Assembly (NCBI GenBank): GCA_002411365.1
Contig: DHSD01000009.1
Span: 1 to 7,075 of the forward strand
DNA: 7,075 bases
Origin: Ruminococcaceae bacterium UBA5295
Lineage (GTDB): Bacteria > Bacillota > Clostridia > Oscillospirales > Acutalibacteraceae
Direction: 5' to 3'
Part shown: piece after piece, positions 1-5,272 of the stretch
How the letters are laid out: each line of letters starts with the position of its first letter
How positions within the stretch are numbered: the first letter of the stretch is position 1
Program-made: the position numbers and the translations under genes
Notes under the pieces: model-generated
Database searches by the model: none
Seen by the model: only the letters and a program-made list of their open reading frames with translations
Told to the model about the DNA's origin: nothing

Positions 1-389
1 TCATTTTCTCCCTCGGCGGTATCCACGTTGTCGGAGACCGCGACAAGCCTTATGTCGTGATCGGGGAGAAATTCCTCCGTGAGTTTTCCAACCTCAATGT
101 AGTTTCTGCCCAAGCGCGACATATCTTTTACGAAAACAGCCGCCGCATGGCCTTCCTCAAGTTCCTGAATCATTGCCACAAAACCAGGTCGCTCCATTGT
201 GACACCGGAAATGCCATCGTCCGAGAAGTGGACAAAGTTGGTATATCCCTTTTCTTTGGCAAACTTGATTAAAAGTTTTTTCTGATTGCTTATGCTATAG
301 CTTTCACCCTCAAGATTGTCATCGCGTGACAGCCGCTCATAAAGAAAGGCTGTGTCTTCCCGGTTTTTTCTCCTATTTGACCGTTTCAT
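1..389 (-). CDS. Large serine site-specific recombinase, N-terminal part (runs off left edge)
   Basis: The reverse strand is open from an ATG at 389 to the edge, giving 129 residues with the true C-terminus missing. The translation is the catalytic domain of a large serine recombinase (TnpX/TndX type): LYERLSRDD at residues 16-24, with Ser21 as the expected nucleophile, followed by SISNQKKLL, DDGISG, ERPGF and DMSRLGRNY, the last carrying the conserved arginines near the active site. Members of the family cut and rejoin attachment sites to excise and integrate mobile elements in Clostridia. AAGGAGG at 394-400 lies 4 bases upstream and fixes the start. It follows the TnpW-like gene by about 100 bases on the same strand. 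The recombinase and zinc-ribbon/coiled-coil domains expected downstream lie outside the window. Whether the gene is complete cannot be judged. Confidence 0.95.
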   Translation of the reverse strand, partial: MKRSNRRKNREDTAFLYERLSRDDNLEGESYSISNQKKLLIKFAKEKGYTNFVHFSDDGISGVTMERPGFVAMIQELEEGHAAAVFVKDMSRLGRNYIEVGKLTEEFLPDHDIRLVAVSDNVDTAEGEN

Positions 390-434
390 AAATCCTCCTT
401 TCCGGCAGTCAAATAAGCAGTATTTACAGGGTTA

Positions 435-463
435 GGTATACCATATTGACCGCCGATTGTCAC
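435..463 (-). promoter_or_regulatory. Possible promoter for the recombinase gene
   Basis: On the minus strand GTGACA (458-463) and TATACC (435-440) are separated by exactly 17 bases, matching the sigma-A consensus at 5 of 6 and 4 of 6 positions. The site lies in the gap between the TnpW-like gene and the recombinase. It would let the recombinase be expressed apart from the upstream genes. The match is modest and could be chance. Confidence 0.3.
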
Positions 464-486
464 GCTTGCCGTGTTGTCACTTATCA

Positions 487-684
487 TCAAAGCCGATCTG
501 CGTCGGCCCTCATCAGCTTTATTAAAATGGTTCCCAGCGTGTCATGCCCTTCTGTTTGAAAAACAGGTTTGACAATGAAAGTCTTTCCGTCCACCTTATA
601 GGTAGATGTTTTATCTAAACGATTACGCCTGGAAACACCGGACGGTATATTGCTGTTGTAGGCAGAAGACTTTTTGCTTTTCAT
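487..684 (-). CDS. tnpW: TnpW-like transposon-encoded small protein
   Basis: A 65-residue protein. Its second half (about residues 28-65) reads STYKVDGKTFIVKPVFQ, then a hydrophobic/charged helix ending in LIKLMRADADRL. This matches the TnpW layout I know: a short beta-rich stretch of the KIGKTTYIV type, then a helix of the DKIKRLI type. TnpW is found in Tn4451-family elements; its biochemical role is not established. Two ATGs six bases apart occur at 690 and 684. GGAGG at 692-696 sits 1 base from the first and 7 bases from the second, so the 684 start is chosen. The gene lies directly upstream of the recombinase on the same strand, so a shared transcript is likely. The N-terminal half is basic, Ser/Asn-rich and probably disordered. 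Confidence 0.7.
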   Translation of the reverse strand: MKSKKSSAYNSNIPSGVSRRNRLDKTSTYKVDGKTFIVKPVFQTEGHDTLGTILIKLMRADADRL

Positions 685-844
685 CGTCATGCCTCCGTAT
701 AAATAAAACCAGCCGCGCCGTATTTTCGTATTCGGATTGCCATCGTGAGCAATGCGGAACAATTACGGCGCGGCTGTCCCTTTGTTTCGATTTGCTTTTA
801 TGTTTAAGACATTCCGGACGAACAGGTGGCGTACCTGTTACCAT
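623..844 (-). CDS. Small ORF of unknown function upstream of tnpW (doubtful)
   Basis: A 73-residue reading frame starting with ATG at 842-844 behind a very good ribosome site (GGGAGGTG, 8 bases upstream). It is basic and begins MVTGTPPVRPECLKHKSKSK. I recognise no domain. It overlaps the start of tnpW by about 60 bases in another frame, and its second half reads through the 13-bp inverted repeat at 710-776. The overlap and that structure argue that the real function may be a short translated leader rather than a stable protein. If translated, ribosomes would pass through the hairpin in front of tnpW, which could control it. The strong ribosome site is the only positive evidence. Confidence 0.35.
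   Translation of the reverse strand: MVTGTPPVRPECLKHKSKSKQRDSRAVIVPHCSRWQSEYENTARLVLFIRRHDDEKQKVFCLQQQYTVRCFQA
710..776 (-). promoter_or_regulatory. Long hairpin with terminator-like tail in front of tnpW
   Basis: A perfect 13-bp inverted repeat pairs 710-722 with 764-776 (the arm on the plus strand is CAGCCGCGCCGTA). The enclosed 41 bases contain a second stem, ATTGC/GCAAT, at 736-740 and 749-753. Read on the minus strand, the GC-rich stem is followed by GTTTTATTTA and then by the tnpW ribosome site. It therefore looks like an intrinsic terminator or attenuator between the upstream transcript and tnpW/recombinase. The large loop is unusual for a simple terminator. No partner antiterminator was identified. 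Confidence 0.5.
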
Positions 845-865
845 AGGAATTTCACCTCCCCTCAT

Positions 866-1200
866 GCTGATGGCGGGCCGTTCTCATTGCCTGCGACGGT
901 TTTATCACGCTCGGACTGTGACTGAACGGAAGTTTCATTACATACAGATAATTGCCGCAGAGCCGCCCTGCGTCTGAAACGCTGCTCTGCCTGCGGCGCT
1001 GGTGTTTTTCGCTCCCTCTCCTTTACGCTGAAATCCAATCACCCTTTCCCGCGTAAGGAAAGATCGTGGCGCACCCGCCGTCCGGCTCCCTGTATGCCGC
1101 TGCTTGCGGTATGTATCCGGTTTGTCCCTTATTCAATTTTCAAGGTTCAGCGAAGAATAAAAACATATCCCTCATAAACCTTTTCATTTTTAGGGTAAAA
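866..1200 (-). other. Non-coding, GC-rich stretch with several hairpins (candidate structured RNA)
   Basis: About 335 bases between the sigma-like gene and the next ribosome site have no convincing coding frame. Visible stems are: GCCGCAG (954-960) with CTGCGGC (991-997), enclosing an alternative GCAGAGC/GCTCTGC stem (957-963 with 984-990) and a small GCGT/ACGC hairpin (970-982); CTTTCC (1044-1049) with GGAAAG (1057-1062); and ATGCCGC (1094-1100) with GCGGTAT (1106-1112). The last has one G-U pair on the plus strand and an A-C mismatch on the minus strand. The genes on both sides are read on the minus strand, so it would most simply be part of a long untranslated leader of tnpW/recombinase or a separate small RNA. 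I do not recognise an RNA family here. Confidence 0.45.
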
Positions 1201-1210
1201 GTAAGTGAGC

Positions 1211-1636
1211 TTAGAGGGACTTTTTCAAAAACTTTTCCATGTTTTTAAGTCCCCTGTCAATGGCGTCACCGACCACAGCCTTACTGACGCCCTCGGTTCT
1301 GGCAATGGCGCTCTTGCTCATCCCCAAGAAGTAATAAGCATAGATGCGTTTGGCCTGCTTGTCCGGCAGGGAGGCGATGGCGGCATGGAGCTGCTCAACC
1401 GTCACTTTGCGCTCATAGATTTCGCAGGGGGACAGGGACACGAACAGGATGTCACGCTCGATGCCGTCGCCGCGATCCAGAGAGTAATACGCCTTATGGC
1501 GGTATCTCCGCAGATAGTAGGCGACATCGGCGTGTTCATAGGAATCCATGAGCGCCGCAACCTCATCCGGCACTTCAATGACGCAGTCGGCGGTATAAAA
1601 GTCGGGATAGTGTTTCCGTAAATTGATCTTAGCCAT
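1211..1636 (-). CDS. Sigma-70 region 4-like factor of integrative elements (Orf7 type)
   Basis: A 141-residue protein, close to the 140 residues of Tn916 Orf7, the family it most resembles. The C-terminal part (about residues 80-138) has a sigma region 4 layout: LHAAIASLPDKQAKRIYAYYF, then a helix-turn-helix around GMSKSAIARTEGVSKAVVGDAI, then RGLKNMEKFL. No recognisable region 2 is present, so it may act as a partial sigma factor or as a DNA-binding regulator. In such elements these proteins control excision and transfer genes. The ATG at 1634-1636 has GGAGG at 1645-1649, 8 bases upstream. An in-frame upstream extension to a TTG at 1858 has no ribosome site and is rejected. The ribosome site itself lies within a long hairpin, and a terminator-like element lies further upstream, suggesting RNA-level control. 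Confidence 0.85.
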   Translation of the reverse strand: MAKINLRKHYPDFYTADCVIEVPDEVAALMDSYEHADVAYYLRRYRHKAYYSLDRGDGIERDILFVSLSPCEIYERKVTVEQLHAAIASLPDKQAKRIYAYYFLGMSKSAIARTEGVSKAVVGDAIDRGLKNMEKFLKKSL

Positions 1637-1642
1637 TTTATA

Positions 1643-1688
1643 TTCCTCCGTTTCGATTTTTGGGTTTGGGCAAATCGAAACAGAGGAA
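1643..1688 (-). promoter_or_regulatory. Hairpin covering the sigma gene's ribosome-binding site
   Basis: The arms 1643-1659 and 1672-1688 pair over 16 of 17 positions: a perfect 10-bp core (GTTTCGATTT, 1650-1659, with 1672-1681), one mismatch, then 6 more pairs, around a 12-base loop. On the minus-strand RNA the second arm contains the GGAGG of the sigma-like gene, so folding would hide the ribosome site from the ribosome. Opening by a protein, a translating ribosome or a ligand would be needed for good translation. The structure is read directly from the sequence; the control role is inferred. Confidence 0.65.
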
Positions 1689-1727
1689 GATGGAGACCGG
1701 CAGCAGACTGAATTATCCTTTGCACGG

Positions 1728-1757
1728 AAAAAAGGGCCCACTTGGGCATAACCCAAA
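1728..1757 (-). promoter_or_regulatory. Attenuator-like alternative hairpins in the sigma gene leader
   Basis: On the minus strand a stem TTTGGGT/GCCCAAG (1751-1757 with 1741-1747) shares its GCCC segment with a second stem, GCCC/GGGC (1744-1747 with 1736-1739). The second stem is followed by CC and six T residues (1728-1733). The two folds exclude one another, as in transcription attenuators such as that proposed upstream of tet(M) in Tn916. The terminator stem is short (4-5 bp), so it would be a weak stop. Function is inferred from layout only. Confidence 0.45.
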
Positions 1758-1900
1758 TGAGCCGTTTGTAGAGAGGTAAACTTTTTAAATCCTATGGGTT
1801 CCTGTTGATGGACAGGGTTATCCTTAGAACTATGCAGACTTTTTTGGCGAACTACCAATTAAAATGTAATATGACAGATAGATGTCCGCTTCATCACGCC

Positions 1901-1923
1901 CGACCGCTGACAAGCAGCGGTCG
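1901..1923. repeat. Perfect 9-bp hairpin
   Basis: CGACCGCTG (1901-1909) and CAGCGGTCG (1915-1923) form a perfect stem with a 5-base loop. No T-run follows on either strand, so it is not a standard intrinsic terminator. It is one of three hairpins spaced 30-35 bases apart in this non-coding stretch. Confidence 0.6.
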
Positions 1924-1957
1924 TCCGACTATTGTATAATGAGAACACATGAAAACG

Positions 1958-1983
1958 CCCTCCAAGCCCGTAAGTCTGGAGGG
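1958..1983 (-). terminator. Hairpin with short U-rich tail (weak terminator candidate)
   Basis: CCCTCCA (1958-1964) pairs with TGGAGGG (1977-1983) around a 12-base loop. On the minus strand the stem is followed by CGTTTTC, a weak U-tract. It could stop transcripts coming from the GntR/permease side before the sigma leader. Confidence 0.35.
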
Positions 1984-2012
1984 TACGCTATTTATTCAGG
2001 CATGAGAATAGA

Positions 2013-2044
2013 CCCGCCAAACTCGTGTTTTTTTGTTTGGCGGG
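2013..2044 (-). terminator. Perfect 10-bp hairpin just after the GntR gene (probable 3' end structure)
   Basis: CCCGCCAAAC (2013-2022) pairs perfectly with GTTTGGCGGG (2035-2044) around a 12-base loop rich in T on the plus strand (A on the minus strand). It begins 28 bases downstream of the GntR stop codon, where a terminator is expected. The usual U-run after the stem is missing (GGGTCTATTCTC on the minus strand), so it could also act as an mRNA-end stabiliser. Confidence 0.4.
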
Positions 2045-2072
2045 AACCGCCGAATTTAATCTTTTATTGAAA

Positions 2073-2447
2073 TTAGAAATCTATAATTAATTCCATTATC
2101 ATTTTATCGGTATACCCTATTTGATGCATTGAATGTAAAAACCCATTTAATATGTGCGCTGCAGCATCCAGTTTTAATTTTGCAAGGCAGTCTGAATCAG
2201 ATATAACAAAGAAACCATGAGAAGAGCGTTTTTCAATAAAACTATCACGACACATTACATGGATAGCTCGTTGGACTGTGTTTGAGCTTACTCCAATTTC
2301 TTTTGATAGGCTACGTATTGAGGGCGATTTCGTACCAGGAGCGTAAACGCCTCTAAAAATTTCGCTTTTTATTTTTTCAGCAACCTGTAAATAAATCGGC
2401 AATTCAGGGGTATCACGTGTTATGCTCATTTCATAGTTCAAATTCAC
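2073..2447 (-). CDS. GntR-family transcriptional regulator, YtrA subfamily
   Basis: Starting from a GTG at 2447 the protein has 124 residues, normal for the short YtrA-type GntR regulators. The N-terminus has the PIYLQVAEKIKSEIFRGVYAPG opening of the winged helix (about residues 17-38), then PSIRSLSKEIGVSSNTVQRA (42-61, recognition region), then a wing around IEKRSSHGFFV. The C-terminal 40 residues are a short helical dimerisation tail; there is no ligand-binding domain. These proteins usually repress a neighbouring ABC transporter operon. Here the gene follows a broken kinase and a truncated permease on the same strand, consistent with being the last gene of that operon. AAGGA lies 6 bases before the GTG. 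TTG at 2441 and ATG at 2429 are alternative starts. The reading frame appears intact although its neighbours have decayed. Confidence 0.85.
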   Translation of the reverse strand: MNLNYEMSITRDTPELPIYLQVAEKIKSEIFRGVYAPGTKSPSIRSLSKEIGVSSNTVQRAIHVMCRDSFIEKRSSHGFFVISDSDCLAKLKLDAAAHILNGFLHSMHQIGYTDKMIMELIIDF

Positions 2448-2472
2448 AACCCTTCCTTTTCTGATGAAATCA

Positions 2473-3012
2473 CTAACGGATAGGGATTTCAATTGTTACC
2501 TGTCCTCCGCCGGAAATCGCCGAGTTTGTAATAATAAGAGTACCGTTATGCTGTTCTGCAATGGATTTGGCTATAAACAATCCCATTCCGTAATGTGCCC
2601 TTTGATGTTCGACTTTTATCAGCCATATAAAACTGCTGAGCAGCATTTTTCAGGGCGTCGGGTGAAAACCCTTTTCCGCAATCGACAATGCAAAAATATA
2701 TATTGTCCTCTATGGTCTCAACGTTGAAATCAATTTTGGCGTTTTCCGGTGAATAATCTATGGCGTTTGAAGCGATATTCAAAACCGCTCGTTGCAGCAA
2801 ATCACTGTCCGCATCAAAAGATTCCGGCAGGTTATGAGTCTTAAAATCTATCGTTAATTTTTTAAATGCAGCTAAAGCCGCAATTTGGCTATATATACTG
2901 TCTATAAACAATTTACTGTTAACAGATTGTTTGTTAAGGGTATAAGGCGTGACAAGTTCGGTAAAACAGCAAAGGCAATCGCTACGATTCCCGCTCTCGT
3001 ATAAATCTTCAT
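2473..3012 (-). pseudogene. Broken sensor histidine kinase (ATPase domain remnant)
   Basis: The region keeps the GHKL ATPase domain of a two-component sensor kinase in pieces. From a normal start (ATG at 3010-3012 with GAGGGGGG upstream) about 16 hydrophobic residues, MKIYTRAGIVAIAFAV, look like the beginning of a membrane helix. Near 2965 the kinase resumes in a different frame (FTELVTPYTLNKQ onward), so the sensor, HAMP and phospho-histidine segments are gone. The ATPase part shows an N-box (LNIASNAIDYSP) and G1 box (DCGKGFS). At 2594-2597 a net +1 shift (one extra base in GGGCACATT) breaks the frame. After it, GMGLFIAKSIAEQHNGTL (G2 box) and the end IEIPIR run on to a TAG at 2473-2475. It cannot make a working kinase. 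It lies 43 bases after the permease gene and 25 bases before the GntR start, consistent with one operon. Confidence 0.8.
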
Positions 3013-3055
3013 CAAATCCCCCCTCTCACAGAATTTTGCATTAGTCGAACAGAAT

Positions 3056-3721
3056 TCATTCCATTTCCTTTTTACCGAAAGAATACAATGTAATGATAAA
3101 CGTGATGGCAAAAACCACAATCGCGCAGGGAATCAGATAAGCATCGAACAAATGAGCGTGTGTGATCGTCTCAACAAGCGAATCGCCGCCGCTTCGTGCT
3201 GCTCTGGATATGATAATACCTGCATAGCAGTAAGGATAAACAATCCAAAGCGGCGTATTGCTTACGATTGCTCCGAAAATACAAAGGACAAGATTGATGC
3301 CAATTGATACTACCGGCTTTTCCAGCAAAACGGTAATCATCCATATAAACGACAGGCAAGGAAGCATTGCTGCAAACATACGTGCGCTTAATGAAAGAAG
3401 ATACCCAACTGGTAATGCCTGTGAAACCTGTGCATTGTGCACTGCAACAGCACCGGCAACCAGAAAAGATAAAACAAATATCAGAATTTCCAAAATCAGA
3501 TAGTAGACAAGCACAAGGAATTTGGCGGCTGCGAGTTTTTGACGTGGTACCGGCAACGCCAGCATTTTCAACATTCCATTATTCTGCTTCTCTCTTTGAG
3601 AAATCAGGACGCATACCACCGTCATTCCAAGCGGCAGCAAATAATAAGCAAACAGCATGGCGCTCTGAAGGAACATTGCTTCCCAAGCATGCTGTGCATT
3701 ATCCTTGAGATATGTGCTCAT
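3056..3721 (-). pseudogene. ABC transporter permease missing its N-terminus (lantibiotic-immunity/ABC-2 type)
   Basis: An open frame of 221 residues from an ATG at 3721 that ends KKEME before TGA. It is very hydrophobic, with about five membrane segments: roughly residues 17-42, 67-94, 109-135, 139-165 and 195-218. The segment LPLGMTVVCVLISQREKQNNGMLKMLALPVPRQKLAAAK resembles ABC-2 permeases of the LanE/LanG (SpaG/MutE) group, which have about 240-255 residues and six segments; in these the ATPase drives export of antimicrobial peptides. The first helix and the usual N-terminal lead are absent. The apparent start codon is made from relaxase DNA (TATGAG), so it is created by the junction. No ATPase gene is nearby, so transport activity is unlikely even if the frame is translated. 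Assignment to the LanE/G group is from general resemblance only. Confidence 0.7.
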
Positions 3722-4016
3722 AGCCGCCGTGACGGTCAAAATAGGCGGTGTTCACGTCAAAAACCATTTCGTCCATGACTTTGGCGTCCGGTTTTAATCC
3801 GCGCGTGCTGATGGTTCCGTCAGCCACCATTTTGTCAAAAGCCTGCGCGTATGTACCCTCGCACCGCTTGAAATGAATGTTGAGATTGCTTCTTTCCTGC
3901 ACGATGTCTGGATTGCAGTAATGGGTGTTTTTCCGTTCATTGTGGCGCTCCCGGATAGAAATGCCCTGCTTCCGGTACGCCTGATTGCGGACAACCGTGC
4001 GGTCTATCTTTTGCAT
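3699..4016 (-). pseudogene. MobV-family relaxase (plasmid recombination Mob/Pre), truncated to first 100 codons
   Basis: The reading frame starts at ATG 4016 behind AAAGGAGG (4022-4029) and encodes 105 residues. The first 100 look like the N-terminus of clostridial MobV/TnpZ relaxases: RNQAYRKQGISIRERHNERK, YCNPDIVQERSNLNIHFKR (the conserved N-rich motif I area), then DEMVFDVNTAYFDRHGGYE. Full-length relatives are several hundred residues and continue into the HxHxH metal-binding motif. Here the frame leaves the family after Glu100 (3717-3719) and ends five codons later. It lacks the metal-binding histidines and so cannot nick DNA. The sequence beyond the break is ABC permease coding DNA. The gene is divergent from the XRE regulator, as a mobilisation gene and its regulator might be. 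Confidence 0.85.
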
Positions 4017-4036
4017 AGGAACCTCCTTTCGAGCGT

Positions 4037-4062
4037 AAAAAAGAGCTACCGTAAAGCAGCCC
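4037..4062 (-). terminator. Intrinsic terminator in the relaxase leader (attenuator candidate)
   Basis: On the minus strand GGGCTGC (4056-4062) pairs with GTAGCTC (4043-4049) around a 6-base loop. The stem has 7 pairs, two of them G-U, and is followed at once by six T residues (4037-4042). This is a standard terminator layout, but it sits only 20 bases before the relaxase start codon, upstream of its ribosome site. It would therefore prevent relaxase expression unless relieved. Confidence 0.55.
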
Positions 4063-4290
4063 CTGCCAATTCCCTGATTTTTGCCGTTTTCCCCGAAAAT
4101 CGTTCCTGCCCCATTTGCGCGGCGTTTTGTTCCCGTTGGCACGCTCGCGCTTTCGCGGTCACGGCGCTGCTTCCCCGGGGAGCATATCTCTTTCGGACGG
4201 TCATTCACTTTTCATCAATGAGTTATATAAGTATGCCCTTTTGAAACGGCCTGTCCCGTATATCCATAAGGTTGGAAATAGGGCTCAAAA
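4063..4290. other. Leader/intergenic stretch between relaxase and XRE regulator
   Basis: Non-coding as far as I can tell. The open frames here on both strands lack ribosome sites and recognisable domains. It would contain the relaxase promoter and, in MobV elements, often the cognate oriT. I found no convincing match to the known MobV (RSA) recombination site. A small GC-rich fold around 4139-4160 is the only other structure seen. Confidence 0.4.
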
Positions 4291-4298
4291 TCGAAAAA

Positions 4299-4328
4299 TT
4301 CCACGCTTGTGGAAATGTGTGATATAAT
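4299..4328 (+). promoter_or_regulatory. Promoter with overlapping palindromic operator for the XRE regulator
   Basis: A perfect TATAAT lies at 4323-4328, with a weak -35 (TTCCAC, 4299-4304) 18 bases upstream. The palindrome TTCCAC-GCTT-GTGGAA (4299-4314) covers the -35 region, a typical place for a repressor to bind. A related palindrome, TTTCC-GTT-GGAAA, at 4345-4357 lies between the promoter and the start codon. Autoregulation by the XRE protein is the likely purpose; this is inferred. Confidence 0.6.
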
Positions 4329-4366
4329 AGAGATCAAAGTGGATTTTCCGTTGGAAAGGCGGGGAT

Positions 4367-5185
4367 ATGGCTGTGAATGTAACCTTGACAATACAGGAAA
4401 AACTCAAGGATTTGCGGACGGAACGCGGGTTGACGCTGGAGCAGTTGGAACAGCAAACCGGTATTTCAAAATCCGCCTTGGGCAACTACGAATCCGAGGA
4501 TTTCAAGGACATCAGTCACACCAGTATTGTGACGCTGGCGAAGTTTTATGGCGTTTCCACCGATTATCTGCTGGGGCTGACGGAAACAAAAAATCACCCA
4601 AACGCAGAACTGAACGATCTGCATTTGAGTGATGAAATGATAACGCTCTTAAAAAGCGGAAAAATCAATACCCGGCTGTTGTGCGAAATGGCTGCACACA
4701 GGGATTTTTTGAAACTGCTGTCCGATATTGAAATTTATGTGGACGGCATTGCCAGTATGCAGGTGAAGAATCTGAACGCTCTGGTAGACATGGCGCGTGT
4801 TGAAATCATGGAAAAGTATCATCCCGCCGAAAATGACCCGAATATCCGCCTACTGAACGCTGCCCATATTGAAGAAGATACGTATTTCTGCCAGATGGTA
4901 CATAAGGATATAGACAGTATCATCCGGGACATCCGACAAGCGCATAAGGGAGACATCAACAGCGCGCCAGACTTCTCCGCTGTTGATGAAATAAAGCGCA
5001 GCATAGAGGAAGCGGCCCGCTTTCAGGGCAGCGATAAAGAAAAACGGGTGGTTATACTGTGCCGTCAGTTGGGCATTGACTACCACAAGCTGACGCCGGT
5101 AGAATTTCAGACAATGATAAAGATATTGGAAAAATCTAAGCACATGGTCATTCCAAGAAAAAAGCACAGGAAAAAACGACATTGA
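4367..5185 (+). CDS. XRE-family helix-turn-helix transcriptional regulator with long C-terminal domain
   Basis: A 272-residue protein. Residues 8-70 form an XRE/Cro-type helix-turn-helix: IQEKLKDLRTERGLTLEQLE, then TGISKSALGNYE (recognition helix region), then LAKFYGVSTDYLLGL, which closes the fold. The remaining 200 residues are mostly helical and charged, without a domain I recognise; the tail is strongly basic (KKHRKKRH). Such regulators are common beside mobilisation genes in clostridial mobile elements and probably repress them and themselves. It is divergent from the truncated relaxase, with palindromes TTCCAC-N4-GTGGAA and TTTCC-N3-GGAAA in between. The ATG at 4367 follows a moderate G-rich ribosome site (GGCGGGG, very close to the start); a GTG at 4373 is an alternative. 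Confidence 0.85.
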   Translation: MAVNVTLTIQEKLKDLRTERGLTLEQLEQQTGISKSALGNYESEDFKDISHTSIVTLAKFYGVSTDYLLGLTETKNHPNAELNDLHLSDEMITLLKSGKINTRLLCEMAAHRDFLKLLSDIEIYVDGIASMQVKNLNALVDMARVEIMEKYHPAENDPNIRLLNAAHIEEDTYFCQMVHKDIDSIIRDIRQAHKGDINSAPDFSAVDEIKRSIEEAARFQGSDKEKRVVILCRQLGIDYHKLTPVEFQTMIKILEKSKHMVIPRKKHRKKRH

Positions 5186-5272
5186 CTTGAACGATTTATG
5201 ATAGGTCGAATTTTCGTAAGCATGGTTGTAAGTTCAATTTATATCTCATTACTTATATTTGGAGATGCTGAA

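Noticed and set aside
606..977. 123-codon plus-strand frame across the tnpW leader
   Set aside because: No ribosome site or recognisable sequence. It is opposite tnpW and the structured leader.
1205..1621. 138-codon open frame on the plus strand opposite the sigma gene
   Set aside because: It mirrors a well-supported gene on the other strand and has no recognisable domain or ribosome site.
1637..1858. N-terminal extension of the sigma-like protein to a TTG at 1858
   Set aside because: No ribosome site precedes it, the added residues resemble no sigma family sequence, and it reads through the hairpins. The ATG at 1636 has a good GGAGG site.
4017..4208. N-terminal extension of the relaxase frame
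   Set aside because: The extension passes through the terminator hairpin and ribosome site; relatives begin at the MQKIDRTVV methionine.
4063..4300. MobV-type (RSA) oriT upstream of the relaxase
   Set aside because: I looked for the known A/T-rich inverted repeats of pMV158-type origins and found no convincing match.
5198..5272. Longer start of the DUF218 protein, giving a hydrophobic lead
   Set aside because: No ribosome site at 5198, whereas GGAG is correctly spaced before ATG 5273 and the family similarity begins there.
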